NCBI RefSeq assembly: GCF_009741265.1
Contig: NZ_WOWL01000001.1
Coordinates: 2,976,001 to 3,040,000 of the forward strand
Direction of reading: 5' to 3'
Source of the DNA: Pseudarthrobacter sp. GA104
Lineage (GTDB): Bacteria; Actinomycetota; Actinomycetes; Actinomycetales; Micrococcaceae
DNA length: 64,000 bases
Position 1 is the stretch's first letter. Every line of letters begins with the position of its first letter. This document shows, piece by piece, positions 8,429 to 15,698 of this stretch. Position numbers and translations under genes: made by a program. The notes under the pieces are model-generated. The model saw nothing but the letters and a program-made list of their open reading frames with translations, was not told the origin of the DNA and did no database searches.

Positions 8429-9901
8429 ATGGTCAACACAGCCGAGTCGACTTCTGCTTCAGAGGCCCGGTCCGAGTCCGCGGACGGCCTTCACGCCGTT
8501 CCCGGCGCCCAAGCTGCTGCCGCCCGCCGGGGCGGAAAGACCCGCATCGCCCTGATCGGGACCGGCGGGCGCTCCGAGATGTACATCCGCGCGATCTTCG
8601 GCAAGCACGCAGATACCGCCGAACTGGTGGCGTTCTCGGATGTAAACCCCGGCCGGGTGGAGTTCTACCAGCAGCTCATCCAGGAACTCGGCGCCCCGGG
8701 ACCCGTTGCGTCCTTTGATCCGGCGGACCTCACAGCCTTCATCCAGGCCAACAACATCGACCGGGTCATCGTGACCACGCCGGACTACACCCACGCCGAT
8801 TACATCGTGGAGGGCCTGCGCGCCGGGGCGGACGTCGTCGTCGAAAAACCCCTCACCATCGACGCCGAGGGCTGCCGCCGCATCACCCAGGCCGTGCACG
8901 AGACCGGCCGCAACGTTGTGGTCACCTTCAACTACCGCTATTCGCCGCGCAACACCGCACTGAAGGGGATCATCCAGAGCGGCGTGATCGGCAAGGTCAC
9001 GTCCGTCGACTTCAGCTGGGTGCTGGACACCGTCCACGGCGCGGACTACTTCCGCCGCTGGCACCGCGAAAAGAAGAACTCCGGCGGCCTGCTCATCCAC
9101 AAGGCGTCCCACCACTTCGACCTGGTGAACTGGTGGATCGACGACGTCCCCGAGCGCGTGTTCGCCTCCGGCGGGCTGAAGTTCTACGGTGACACGAACG
9201 CCGCCGAGCGCGGCCTGGGCCCCCGTCCGGAGCGCGGCACGCCCGACGCCGATGCTTCCGCCGCCGGAACAAGCACCAGCGCGAAGGACCCCTTCGCGCT
9301 GGACCTGCGGGAGGACGAGCGGCTCAAGGCGCTGTTCCTGGACAACGAGCACTACGACGGCTACCGCCGCGACCAGGACGTCTTCACCGGCGGCATCACC
9401 ATCGAGGACAACCTCGCACTCGTGGTGGAGTACCAGGGCGGGCCCCGCCTGAGCTACTCGCTGAACGCCCACAGCCCCTGGGAGGGCTATCGCGTCGCAG
9501 TCAACGGCACCGAGGGCCGCGCCGAGCTGGAAGTCGTGGAACGCGCCGCCGTGCTGCACAGCACGGACAAGAAGACTGTGGTGGACCCCAGCGCCACCCC
9601 GGTGGAGGAAGAGGACGCCATCCGCCGCAACGGCGAACGCCTGGTGGTCCAGCGCCACTGGGAAGCCGCCTACGAGGTGCCGATCGTCAACGGCGAAGGC
9701 GGACACGGCGGCGGCGACGAGCTCCTGCTCTCGGACCTCTTCAACGGTCCGGGCGAGGACCCGCTGGGCCGCCCCTCCGGTTACCTGGACGGGCTGAGGT
9801 CGGTGTCCGTGGGCATCGCCGGCAACCGCTCCCTCGAGACCTCCCTGCCCGTACGCATCGCGGACCTGGACCTCGGCATCGACCTCCGCCGCGGCAAGTG
9901 A
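8429..9901 (+). CDS. Gfo/Idh/MocA family oxidoreductase
   Basis: First gene of the probable uronate operon, 490 residues. The N-terminal Rossmann fold reads RIALIGTGGRSEMYIRAI (residues ~38-55); the EKP motif of the family is in VVVEKPLT, and an alpha/beta C-terminal domain contains GGLLIHKASHHFDLVNWW, the usual active-site histidine region. An Asp/Ala-rich insert sits near residues 265-295. Such enzymes oxidise or reduce a sugar, inositol or sugar-acid hydroxyl with NAD(P). The exact substrate is not readable; the setting suggests a uronic acid or its derivative. The ATG at 8429 follows GAAAGGGA. Confidence 0.85.
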   Translation: MVNTAESTSASEARSESADGLHAVPGAQAAAARRGGKTRIALIGTGGRSEMYIRAIFGKHADTAELVAFSDVNPGRVEFYQQLIQELGAPGPVASFDPADLTAFIQANNIDRVIVTTPDYTHADYIVEGLRAGADVVVEKPLTIDAEGCRRITQAVHETGRNVVVTFNYRYSPRNTALKGIIQSGVIGKVTSVDFSWVLDTVHGADYFRRWHREKKNSGGLLIHKASHHFDLVNWWIDDVPERVFASGGLKFYGDTNAAERGLGPRPERGTPDADASAAGTSTSAKDPFALDLREDERLKALFLDNEHYDGYRRDQDVFTGGITIEDNLALVVEYQGGPRLSYSLNAHSPWEGYRVAVNGTEGRAELEVVERAAVLHSTDKKTVVDPSATPVEEEDAIRRNGERLVVQRHWEAAYEVPIVNGEGGHGGGDELLLSDLFNGPGEDPLGRPSGYLDGLRSVSVGIAGNRSLETSLPVRIADLDLGIDLRRGK

Positions 9902-9928
9902 CCGGCCCGAGAACCTGAAGGAACAACC

Positions 9929-10894
9929 ATGAGCAGGATCTTTGTCACCGGCGGCTCCGGCCGGCTGGGACGCAGCGTGGTGGCGGGGCTGGCCGGCAAA
10001 GGCCACCAGGTCATCTCCGTGGACCGCGACGCCGTCCCGGCGGACCAGCTTCCCGCCGGGGTGGTGCAGGAAACCGCCGACCTCCTGGCGCCGGGCGAGG
10101 CGCCGCGCCTCCTCCGGGAAACCACGCCCGACGCCGTCATCCACCTCGCTGCGATCGCGGTGCCTTTCAGCGCGCCCGAGGACGTCATCTTCGCTACGAA
10201 CACACGCCTCGCCTTCGCCGTGGTCAGCGCCGCGACGGAAGTGGGCGTGCCGAAGATCGTCACCGCCAGCAGCCCCACCGTGCTGGGCTACGGCGCACCT
10301 GCGGGCTGGCTGCCGCCGTCGTTCCCGCTGGATGAGCGGACCCCGCCGAAGCCGTGGAACGCGTACGCGCTCTCCAAGCTCATCGCGGAGCAGACCGTCC
10401 AGGCCTTCGCGGCAGCCCAGGGCGAAAAGATCCGCTACGCGGCGTTCCGCCCCTGCTACGTGATCTCCCCGGAGGAGTGGGAAGGCGCGCCCACCCAGCA
10501 GGGCCACACCCTTGTGGAACGGCTGGCCGACCCCGCCCTCTCCGCACCCGCCCTGTTCAACTACGTGGACGCCCGGGACGTGGCGGACTTCCTCGACCTG
10601 CTGCTGGAAAGGATGCCGTTCATCCCCAACGGGGAAACCTTCTTCGTCGGAGCCGCTGACGCCCTCGCCACCGCGCCCCTGGCCGAACTGATGCCAAAAT
10701 TCCTGCCCGGAAGCGAAGTCCTCAGCGCAGGGCTCACCGGCACCAGCCCGGCCTTCTCCATCGCCAAAGCACAGGAACTCCTGGGCTGGCACCCCGCGCG
10801 CAGTTGGCGCACGGAACTCAAGTCCCGTTCCACCCTCAACGACGAGAACTCCGCGCTGGTCAGCACCGGCGGCGGAGCCAAGGAGACACCATGA
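9929..10894 (+). CDS. NAD-dependent epimerase/dehydratase family (extended SDR), uronate-dehydrogenase-like
   Basis: A 321-residue extended short-chain dehydrogenase. The cofactor motif is VTGGSGRLGRSV (residues 5-16), the catalytic Ser lies in TASSPTVLGYG and the YxxxK motif is YALSK near residue 147. Uronate dehydrogenases of this fold oxidise D-galacturonate or D-glucuronate to the aldarolactone, which would feed the enzymes downstream; this is inferred from the operon and is not certain, because the protein is about 50 residues longer than the classical enzyme. Its stop overlaps the next start (ATGA). Confidence 0.75.
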   Translation: MSRIFVTGGSGRLGRSVVAGLAGKGHQVISVDRDAVPADQLPAGVVQETADLLAPGEAPRLLRETTPDAVIHLAAIAVPFSAPEDVIFATNTRLAFAVVSAATEVGVPKIVTASSPTVLGYGAPAGWLPPSFPLDERTPPKPWNAYALSKLIAEQTVQAFAAAQGEKIRYAAFRPCYVISPEEWEGAPTQQGHTLVERLADPALSAPALFNYVDARDVADFLDLLLERMPFIPNGETFFVGAADALATAPLAELMPKFLPGSEVLSAGLTGTSPAFSIAKAQELLGWHPARSWRTELKSRSTLNDENSALVSTGGGAKETP

Positions 10895-11796
10895 AATTCG
10901 ACGGCGTACTGTTCTTCCCCGTCACCCCGTTCACAGCCGTTGGTGCCGTCGACGTGGAACTGCTCAAAGAACACATCAGCTCGCGGCTTCCGTTCGGGCC
11001 GGGCGGCGTCTTCCCCGCCTGCGGCACCGGCGAATTCCACGCCCTCAGCATCGACGAGATCCGCATCGTAGTCGCTGCCGCCGTCGAGGTTGTTGCCGGA
11101 AAGGTGCCGGTAGTAGCAGGAGCCGGCGGACCCCTGGGCCATGCCCTCGCCGCCGCCCGCGCTGCCGAAGAAGCAGGCGCGGACGCGCTCCTGGTGCTGC
11201 CGCCGTACCTGGTCACCGGCCCCACGGACGGTCTGGTTGCCTATGTCGAGGCCGTGGCCAACGCCAGCAGCTTGCCGGTCATCGTGTACCACCGCGGCAA
11301 CGCCAGGTTCACGGCCGCATCCATGACCAGGCTGGCCGCCAACCCCAAGGTCATCGGCTTCAAGGACGGGCTCGGCGATGTTGGCCTGGCCCAGGAAATT
11401 GTGTCCGCGGTCCGCGCCACGGGACGCCGGGACTTTGCGTTCTTCAACGGGCTGCTGACCGCCGAACTGACCCAGGGCGCCTACCGCGGACTGGGGATCC
11501 CGCTGTACTCGTCCGCCGCGTTCGCCATGGCGCCGGAAATCGCCACGGCCTACTACCATGCCTACGAAGCGGGCGACGAGGACCGCCGGAACGCCCTGCT
11601 GGAAGGCTTCTACGCGCCGCTGGTTCGGCTCCGTGACCAGACTCCGGGCTTCGGCGTTTCACTGATCAAGGCAGGCCTGCGCCTGGGCGGCCTGCCGGTG
11701 GGCCCCGTGCGCCCGCCGCTGGTCGACCCCACCGAGGAGCAGTTGGTCCAGCTGAAGGCCATCCTCGCCAGGGGCTACGAGTTGGCCGGCCGCTGA
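10891..11796 (+). CDS. kdgD: 5-dehydro-4-deoxyglucarate dehydratase (KdgD)
   Basis: A DapA/DHDPS-fold enzyme of 301 residues that dehydrates and decarboxylates 5-dehydro-4-deoxy-D-glucarate to 2,5-dioxopentanoate (2-oxoglutarate semialdehyde). Seen directly: FPACGTGEFHALS (residues 41-53, the family GTGE substrate loop), the catalytic Tyr133 in IVYHRGN, and the Schiff-base Lys158 in VIGFKDG. The Asp after that Lys is typical of KdgD. The start overlaps the preceding stop by ATGA and the stop overlaps the next start (TGATG). Its product is the substrate of the aldehyde dehydrogenase at the end of the operon. Confidence 0.9.
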   Translation: MKFDGVLFFPVTPFTAVGAVDVELLKEHISSRLPFGPGGVFPACGTGEFHALSIDEIRIVVAAAVEVVAGKVPVVAGAGGPLGHALAAARAAEEAGADALLVLPPYLVTGPTDGLVAYVEAVANASSLPVIVYHRGNARFTAASMTRLAANPKVIGFKDGLGDVGLAQEIVSAVRATGRRDFAFFNGLLTAELTQGAYRGLGIPLYSSAAFAMAPEIATAYYHAYEAGDEDRRNALLEGFYAPLVRLRDQTPGFGVSLIKAGLRLGGLPVGPVRPPLVDPTEEQLVQLKAILARGYELAGR

Positions 11797-12905
11797 TGGG
11801 CGCCCCGGCCGCCGAAGCGGTGCGCACCGCACCGCGCATCACGGGCCTCACCACCCGCCTCATCACGGTTCCGCTGCGCCGCAGCTGGGGCGTGGAAGCA
11901 CCTGAAAACCACGTGATCGTCACGGAGATCCATACGGACGACGGCGGCGCGGGGCACGGTTTCTCCTGGACGCCCACCATCGGCCCCCAGGCGGTTAAGG
12001 CACTGCTGGACCATGACATTGCGCCTTTCGTCGCCGGCTTGCCGGCCAACCCCGAGGTGGTGTGGGACGCGCTGTGGAAACGGCTGCATGAGGCCGGCGG
12101 CGGGGGACTGACCACCATCGCGATGGCCGGGGTGGACCTTGCCCTCTGGGACCTGCAGGCCTCCCGCGCCGGAACCTCCGTCACCGGATACCTCGGCCAG
12201 CGGCAGGAGTCTGCCGAGGTCTACGGCTCCGGGGTGAACCTGCACTACACCCTTGACGAGCTGGTGGCGCAGGCCGAACGCTGGGTCGCGGCCGGGCACC
12301 AGGCAGTGAAGATCAAGGTGGGCAAACCCGACCTGCGCGAGGACCGCGAACGTGTTGCCGCGGTCCGCTCCGTGCTGGGGCCGGACCGGAAGCTCATGAT
12401 CGACGCCAACCAGCGGTGGGACCTGCCCGCCACCTTCCGGGCCCTCGACGTCCTGTCCGAATTCGGGCTGGAGTGGCTCGAGGAACCCATCCGCGCGGAC
12501 GATCTCTGGGCGTACCGGCGGCTCCGCAAGCATTCACCGGTGCCGATTGCCCTTGGCGAAAACCTGCACACCGTCTACCGGTTCCGCGATTTCATTGAGG
12601 CGGAAGCGGTGGACATCATCCAGCCCAACATCGTCCGGGTGGGAGGCATTACCCCGTTCCGGCGGATCGTTGAGCTGGCACGGACCAACAGCATCTGGGT
12701 CATGCCGCATCTGCTGCCCGAACTGTCCGGGCAGCTGGCCCTGACCCTGGCGGAGCCCACCATGGTGGAGGACGTCGAAGAGGCATCCTTCGAACAGTTG
12801 GGGATCCTGGCAGGCCCGTCGCCGGTCCGGTTCAGCAACAGCCGGGTGACCCTCACGGACCAGCCGGGGCTCGGCTTCCGGTTCACTGACAACCCGCAGA
12901 CCTAA
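11796..12905 (+). CDS. enolase-superfamily sugar acid dehydratase (mandelate racemase/MLE family)
   Basis: A 369-residue member of the enolase superfamily. Lys172-x-Lys174 (VKIKVGK) is the KxK base motif, metal ligands are Asp203 (MIDANQ), the Glu pair 229-230 (WLEEP) and Glu255 (LGENLH), and His305 in WVMPHLL occupies the second base position. These features fit an aldarate or aldonate dehydratase, here most simply galactarate or glucarate to 5-dehydro-4-deoxyglucarate, the KdgD substrate. Which stereoisomer is used cannot be told from motifs. It is translationally coupled to kdgD. Confidence 0.85.
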   Translation: MGAPAAEAVRTAPRITGLTTRLITVPLRRSWGVEAPENHVIVTEIHTDDGGAGHGFSWTPTIGPQAVKALLDHDIAPFVAGLPANPEVVWDALWKRLHEAGGGGLTTIAMAGVDLALWDLQASRAGTSVTGYLGQRQESAEVYGSGVNLHYTLDELVAQAERWVAAGHQAVKIKVGKPDLREDRERVAAVRSVLGPDRKLMIDANQRWDLPATFRALDVLSEFGLEWLEEPIRADDLWAYRRLRKHSPVPIALGENLHTVYRFRDFIEAEAVDIIQPNIVRVGGITPFRRIVELARTNSIWVMPHLLPELSGQLALTLAEPTMVEDVEEASFEQLGILAGPSPVRFSNSRVTLTDQPGLGFRFTDNPQT

Positions 12906-12925
12906 TCACGACGAACAGGATCCCA

Positions 12926-14377
12926 GTGACTACTGCAACCCTTTCCCTTACCGAGCTCACGGCTGCGGCCACGAAGGCAGCGAAAGCTTCCGCGGCTGCC
13001 TCGGATGCCCGGCGCGCTGCCTGGCTCAACGCTGTGGCCGATGCTTTGGACGCCAACGCCGCCGAGCTCGTCGAGATCGCGGATTCCGAGACCAGCCTGG
13101 GCGCCGCCCGCCTCACCGGCGAAGTGGCCCGCACCACCGGCCAGCTGCGCCTGTTCGCCCGGGTGATCACCGAGGGCACTTACCTTGAGGCCATCATCGA
13201 CCACGCGGATCCGGACTCCACCCCGCCCAAGCCGGACCTGCGGCGCATCCTGCGGCCCATCGGACCGGTTGCGGTCTTCTCCGCCTCCAACTTCCCGTTC
13301 GCCTTCTCGGTTGCCGGCGGCGACACTGCCTCGGCCCTGGCCGTGGGCTGCTCCGTGATCGTCAAGGCGCACTCGGGCCACCTCCGGCTGTCCGAGCGAA
13401 CGGCGGAGATTGTGGCAGAGGCGCTGCGCGGCGCGGGCGCTCCGGACGGCCTGTTCGCCCTGGTGAGCGGCCGCGAAGTGGGAACAGCGCTGGTCCAGGA
13501 CCCCGCCATCAAGGCCGTGGGCTTCACCGGGTCCATCCCCGGCGGCCGCGCCCTCTTCGACCTGGCCACGTCCCGCCCCGATCCCATCCCGTTCTACGGC
13601 GAACTGGGCAGCCTCAACCCGGTAGTGGTCACGGAGGCAGCCCTGGCGCAACGCCCGGACCAGCTCGCTGCCGGGCTTGCAGGGTCCTTCACCCTGGGCG
13701 CCGGACAGTTCTGCACCAAGCCCGGCCTGGTGTTCATCCCGGCTGGCACAGACTTTGCCGCGAAAGTGGCGGCAGCCAGCAAGGACAAGCCTGCCCTGGG
13801 CATGCTCACCAGCCGGATTGCGGAGGCCTACCCGGACGGCCTGCGCAGCTTCGCGTCCGTGGAGGGCGTGAAGGTGGTCAGCGGCACCGTGGACCAGGAC
13901 GCAGTGTCCGACGGCGCCGCACCCGTGGTCTTTTCCACCTCGGCGGCAAAGGTCCTGGAGCGCCCCGGGGAGCTGCTGGAAGAGTGCTTCGGCCCCACCA
14001 CCATGCTGATCGAGTACTCGGGCCAGGAGGAGCTGTCCGCGGTCCTGGCCAAGGTGCCGGGCAGCCTCACCGCCACCGTGCACGCCCAGCCGGGCGAGGA
14101 CGTGTCCGGCCTTGTGGGCCAGTTGTCCGAGCTGGCCGGCCGCGTCCTCTTCGACGGCTGGCCCACCGGTGTGGCCGTCAACTGGGCCCAGCAGCACGGC
14201 GGCCCCTACCCGGCCACCACCTCGCTGTTCACCTCGGTGGGCGCGACGGCGGTGCGCCGCTTCCAGCGTCCGGTTGCCTACCAGGATGCGCCCGAAACGG
14301 TGCTGCACCCGGCCCTGCACGAAAGCAACCCGCTGGGCATCCCGCGCCGGGTCGACGGGGAACTCGTACTTCCCTGA
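12926..14377 (+). CDS. 2-oxoglutarate semialdehyde dehydrogenase (aldehyde dehydrogenase family)
   Basis: A 483-residue aldehyde dehydrogenase that would oxidise 2-oxoglutarate semialdehyde to 2-oxoglutarate, sending the pathway into the TCA cycle. The motifs are VFSASNFPFAFSVAGGD (cofactor site, residues 117-133), Glu226 in YGELGSLNPV, and catalytic Cys263 in GAGQFCTKPGL, all in the form characteristic of KGSA dehydrogenases. It starts with GTG at 12926 after an AGGA. It is the last gene of the operon and is followed by tandem repeats and a strong terminator. Confidence 0.88.
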   Translation: MTTATLSLTELTAAATKAAKASAAASDARRAAWLNAVADALDANAAELVEIADSETSLGAARLTGEVARTTGQLRLFARVITEGTYLEAIIDHADPDSTPPKPDLRRILRPIGPVAVFSASNFPFAFSVAGGDTASALAVGCSVIVKAHSGHLRLSERTAEIVAEALRGAGAPDGLFALVSGREVGTALVQDPAIKAVGFTGSIPGGRALFDLATSRPDPIPFYGELGSLNPVVVTEAALAQRPDQLAAGLAGSFTLGAGQFCTKPGLVFIPAGTDFAAKVAAASKDKPALGMLTSRIAEAYPDGLRSFASVEGVKVVSGTVDQDAVSDGAAPVVFSTSAAKVLERPGELLEECFGPTTMLIEYSGQEELSAVLAKVPGSLTATVHAQPGEDVSGLVGQLSELAGRVLFDGWPTGVAVNWAQQHGGPYPATTSLFTSVGATAVRRFQRPVAYQDAPETVLHPALHESNPLGIPRRVDGELVLP

Positions 14378-14379
14378 CA

Positions 14380-14443
14380 ACGCTCTCTCACTTAATGTCG
14401 GTTTAACCGAAACGCTCTCTCACTTGATGTCGGTTTCACCGAA
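14380..14443. repeat. tandem 32-bp repeat before terminator
   Basis: Two 32-base units (14380-14411 and 14412-14443) differ at two positions; each begins ACGCTCTCTCACTT and ends ACCGAA. A third partial copy (ACGCTCT) runs into the terminator stem. Confidence 0.85.
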
Positions 14444-14502
14444 ACGCTCTATCAGTTGGTGCCGGGACTACGGCGTCAACTGATAGAGCGTTTCGGTTTT
14501 TT
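14439..14502 (+). terminator. strong intrinsic terminator of the uronate operon
   Basis: Arms 14439-14458 (CCGAAACGCTCTATCAGTTG) and 14477-14496 are perfectly complementary over 20 bases with an 18-base loop, followed by TTTTTT at 14497-14502. The 5' arm reuses the GAAACGCTC word of the preceding tandem repeat. Confidence 0.9.
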
Positions 14503-14528
14503 CCGCAGGAACTGAGCGAGCGTTGTGG

Positions 14529-15698
14529 CTAGAGCTGGAGGGTGGCCGGCCGCTCCAGTCCGTTGACCGCCGTCGAGGGCCAGCGGGGGTCGACGGTGAG
14601 GACCCGCAGGCCCGTTGCGGTGAGCTGGACCGTGTCCTCGATCTTGACGCCGGGCCCGGACGGGTTCCAGGTGAAGGCCTGGTCCAGGACCACTGTGTCC
14701 GTCGCGGCGGCCGTAACCCGGGGGTCACGGCCCGCGTAGCCGGCGGGACCGCCCTGGTGGTGCTGCTCCCATTGGTCCGCGCCGAAGCCGTGCCGGGCGT
14801 AGGAGGCCTGGATCTCGGCGAAGATCCGGTCCAGCCGTGCTCCGGGGACCGTGGCGTCGAAGATGTCTGCTTCCACTGCGGCGATGCGTGCCTCGGCGTC
14901 GCGCTCTTCCGCCGTGCCGGCGTCGAACCTTACCCAGCGGGTGATGTTGGCAACCAGGCCGTCCCGACGGGCGCAGAGGACGGCCATCGCGCGGCGGCCC
15001 AGGGGCGAGTGCGTGGCCAGCGGGTGCCGGAACCCGCTGCGGCTGCTGCCGTTGCACAGCAGGACCAGGGGCTCCGCGCCGGCGGCGACAACCCGGCCGG
15101 CCAAGGCGGACACCAGCTCGAACTCCGTGGTCTCCGGCCGGGCCGTGGAGAGGACGTCCGTCATGATCACGGCAACCTCGGCGCTGAGCCGGGCATAGCG
15201 GGTGCTCTCGGCCGGGAGCAGCTGCTGGCGTGCGGCGCGCAGCTCCGACGCCACGTCGGCTTCGGCCAGCGGCGCTGTGCCACGCCCGGCTGTGCCGCCT
15301 TGGGCGGCAGTTCCACCCGGGCCAGTTCCAGCCGAGGCAGTACGTCCGACGACGGCAGCGGCCTCGTGCAGGTTGCCGTACCAGGGTACGGAGTGCAGGG
15401 CGACGCCGGCCGGCAGCTCCTCGGCGGCGATCCGGCCGGCCTCATTGTTGAAGGTGACGAGGTGGTCGCCCTCGCGGTCCACGAGAAGGGCGGCGATCGG
15501 ATCGCCGGCCAGGCTGATGTGCACCCGGCTGCCATCCAGGTACCACGTCAGCGCGGTGTTGGTGGTCAGGAGCAGGGATTCCCGCCCTTTGGCGTCAAGG
15601 ATGTCCAGCACGCGCCGGCGTTTGATGGCGCGGTCCGCCGCGGAGGCCGGGGCCGTCCTGCCCGAATGCAGCGTTTTGTCGGCTGTGGTCTGGCTCAT
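14529..15698 (-). CDS. M24 (pita-bread fold) aminopeptidase/creatinase-like protein
   Basis: A 389-residue protein with a creatinase-type N-terminal domain (residues ~25-150, LLTTNTALTWYLDGSRVHIS) and a C-terminal pita-bread domain (HHQGGPAGYAGRDP near 318, GVKIEDTV near 356). The usual paired metal-binding aspartates are not evident: the expected region reads RRDGLVANITRWVRF, so it may be a metal-free creatinase-like hydrolase rather than an Xaa-Pro peptidase. Its start overlaps the end of the upstream oxidoreductase gene by ATGA, so it is the last gene of a three-gene operon. Confidence 0.75.
   Translation of the reverse strand: MSQTTADKTLHSGRTAPASAADRAIKRRRVLDILDAKGRESLLLTTNTALTWYLDGSRVHISLAGDPIAALLVDREGDHLVTFNNEAGRIAAEELPAGVALHSVPWYGNLHEAAAVVGRTASAGTGPGGTAAQGGTAGRGTAPLAEADVASELRAARQQLLPAESTRYARLSAEVAVIMTDVLSTARPETTEFELVSALAGRVVAAGAEPLVLLCNGSSRSGFRHPLATHSPLGRRAMAVLCARRDGLVANITRWVRFDAGTAEERDAEARIAAVEADIFDATVPGARLDRIFAEIQASYARHGFGADQWEQHHQGGPAGYAGRDPRVTAAATDTVVLDQAFTWNPSGPGVKIEDTVQLTATGLRVLTVDPRWPSTAVNGLERPATLQL

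Noticed and set aside
8459..10792. Long antisense reading frame opposite the uronate operon (777 codons), and similar ones at 27189-29789 and 29735-32389
   Set aside because: Composition is low-complexity Gly/His/Asp/Arg without any domain, and it is the expected shadow of high-GC genes whose sense strands carry clear family motifs.
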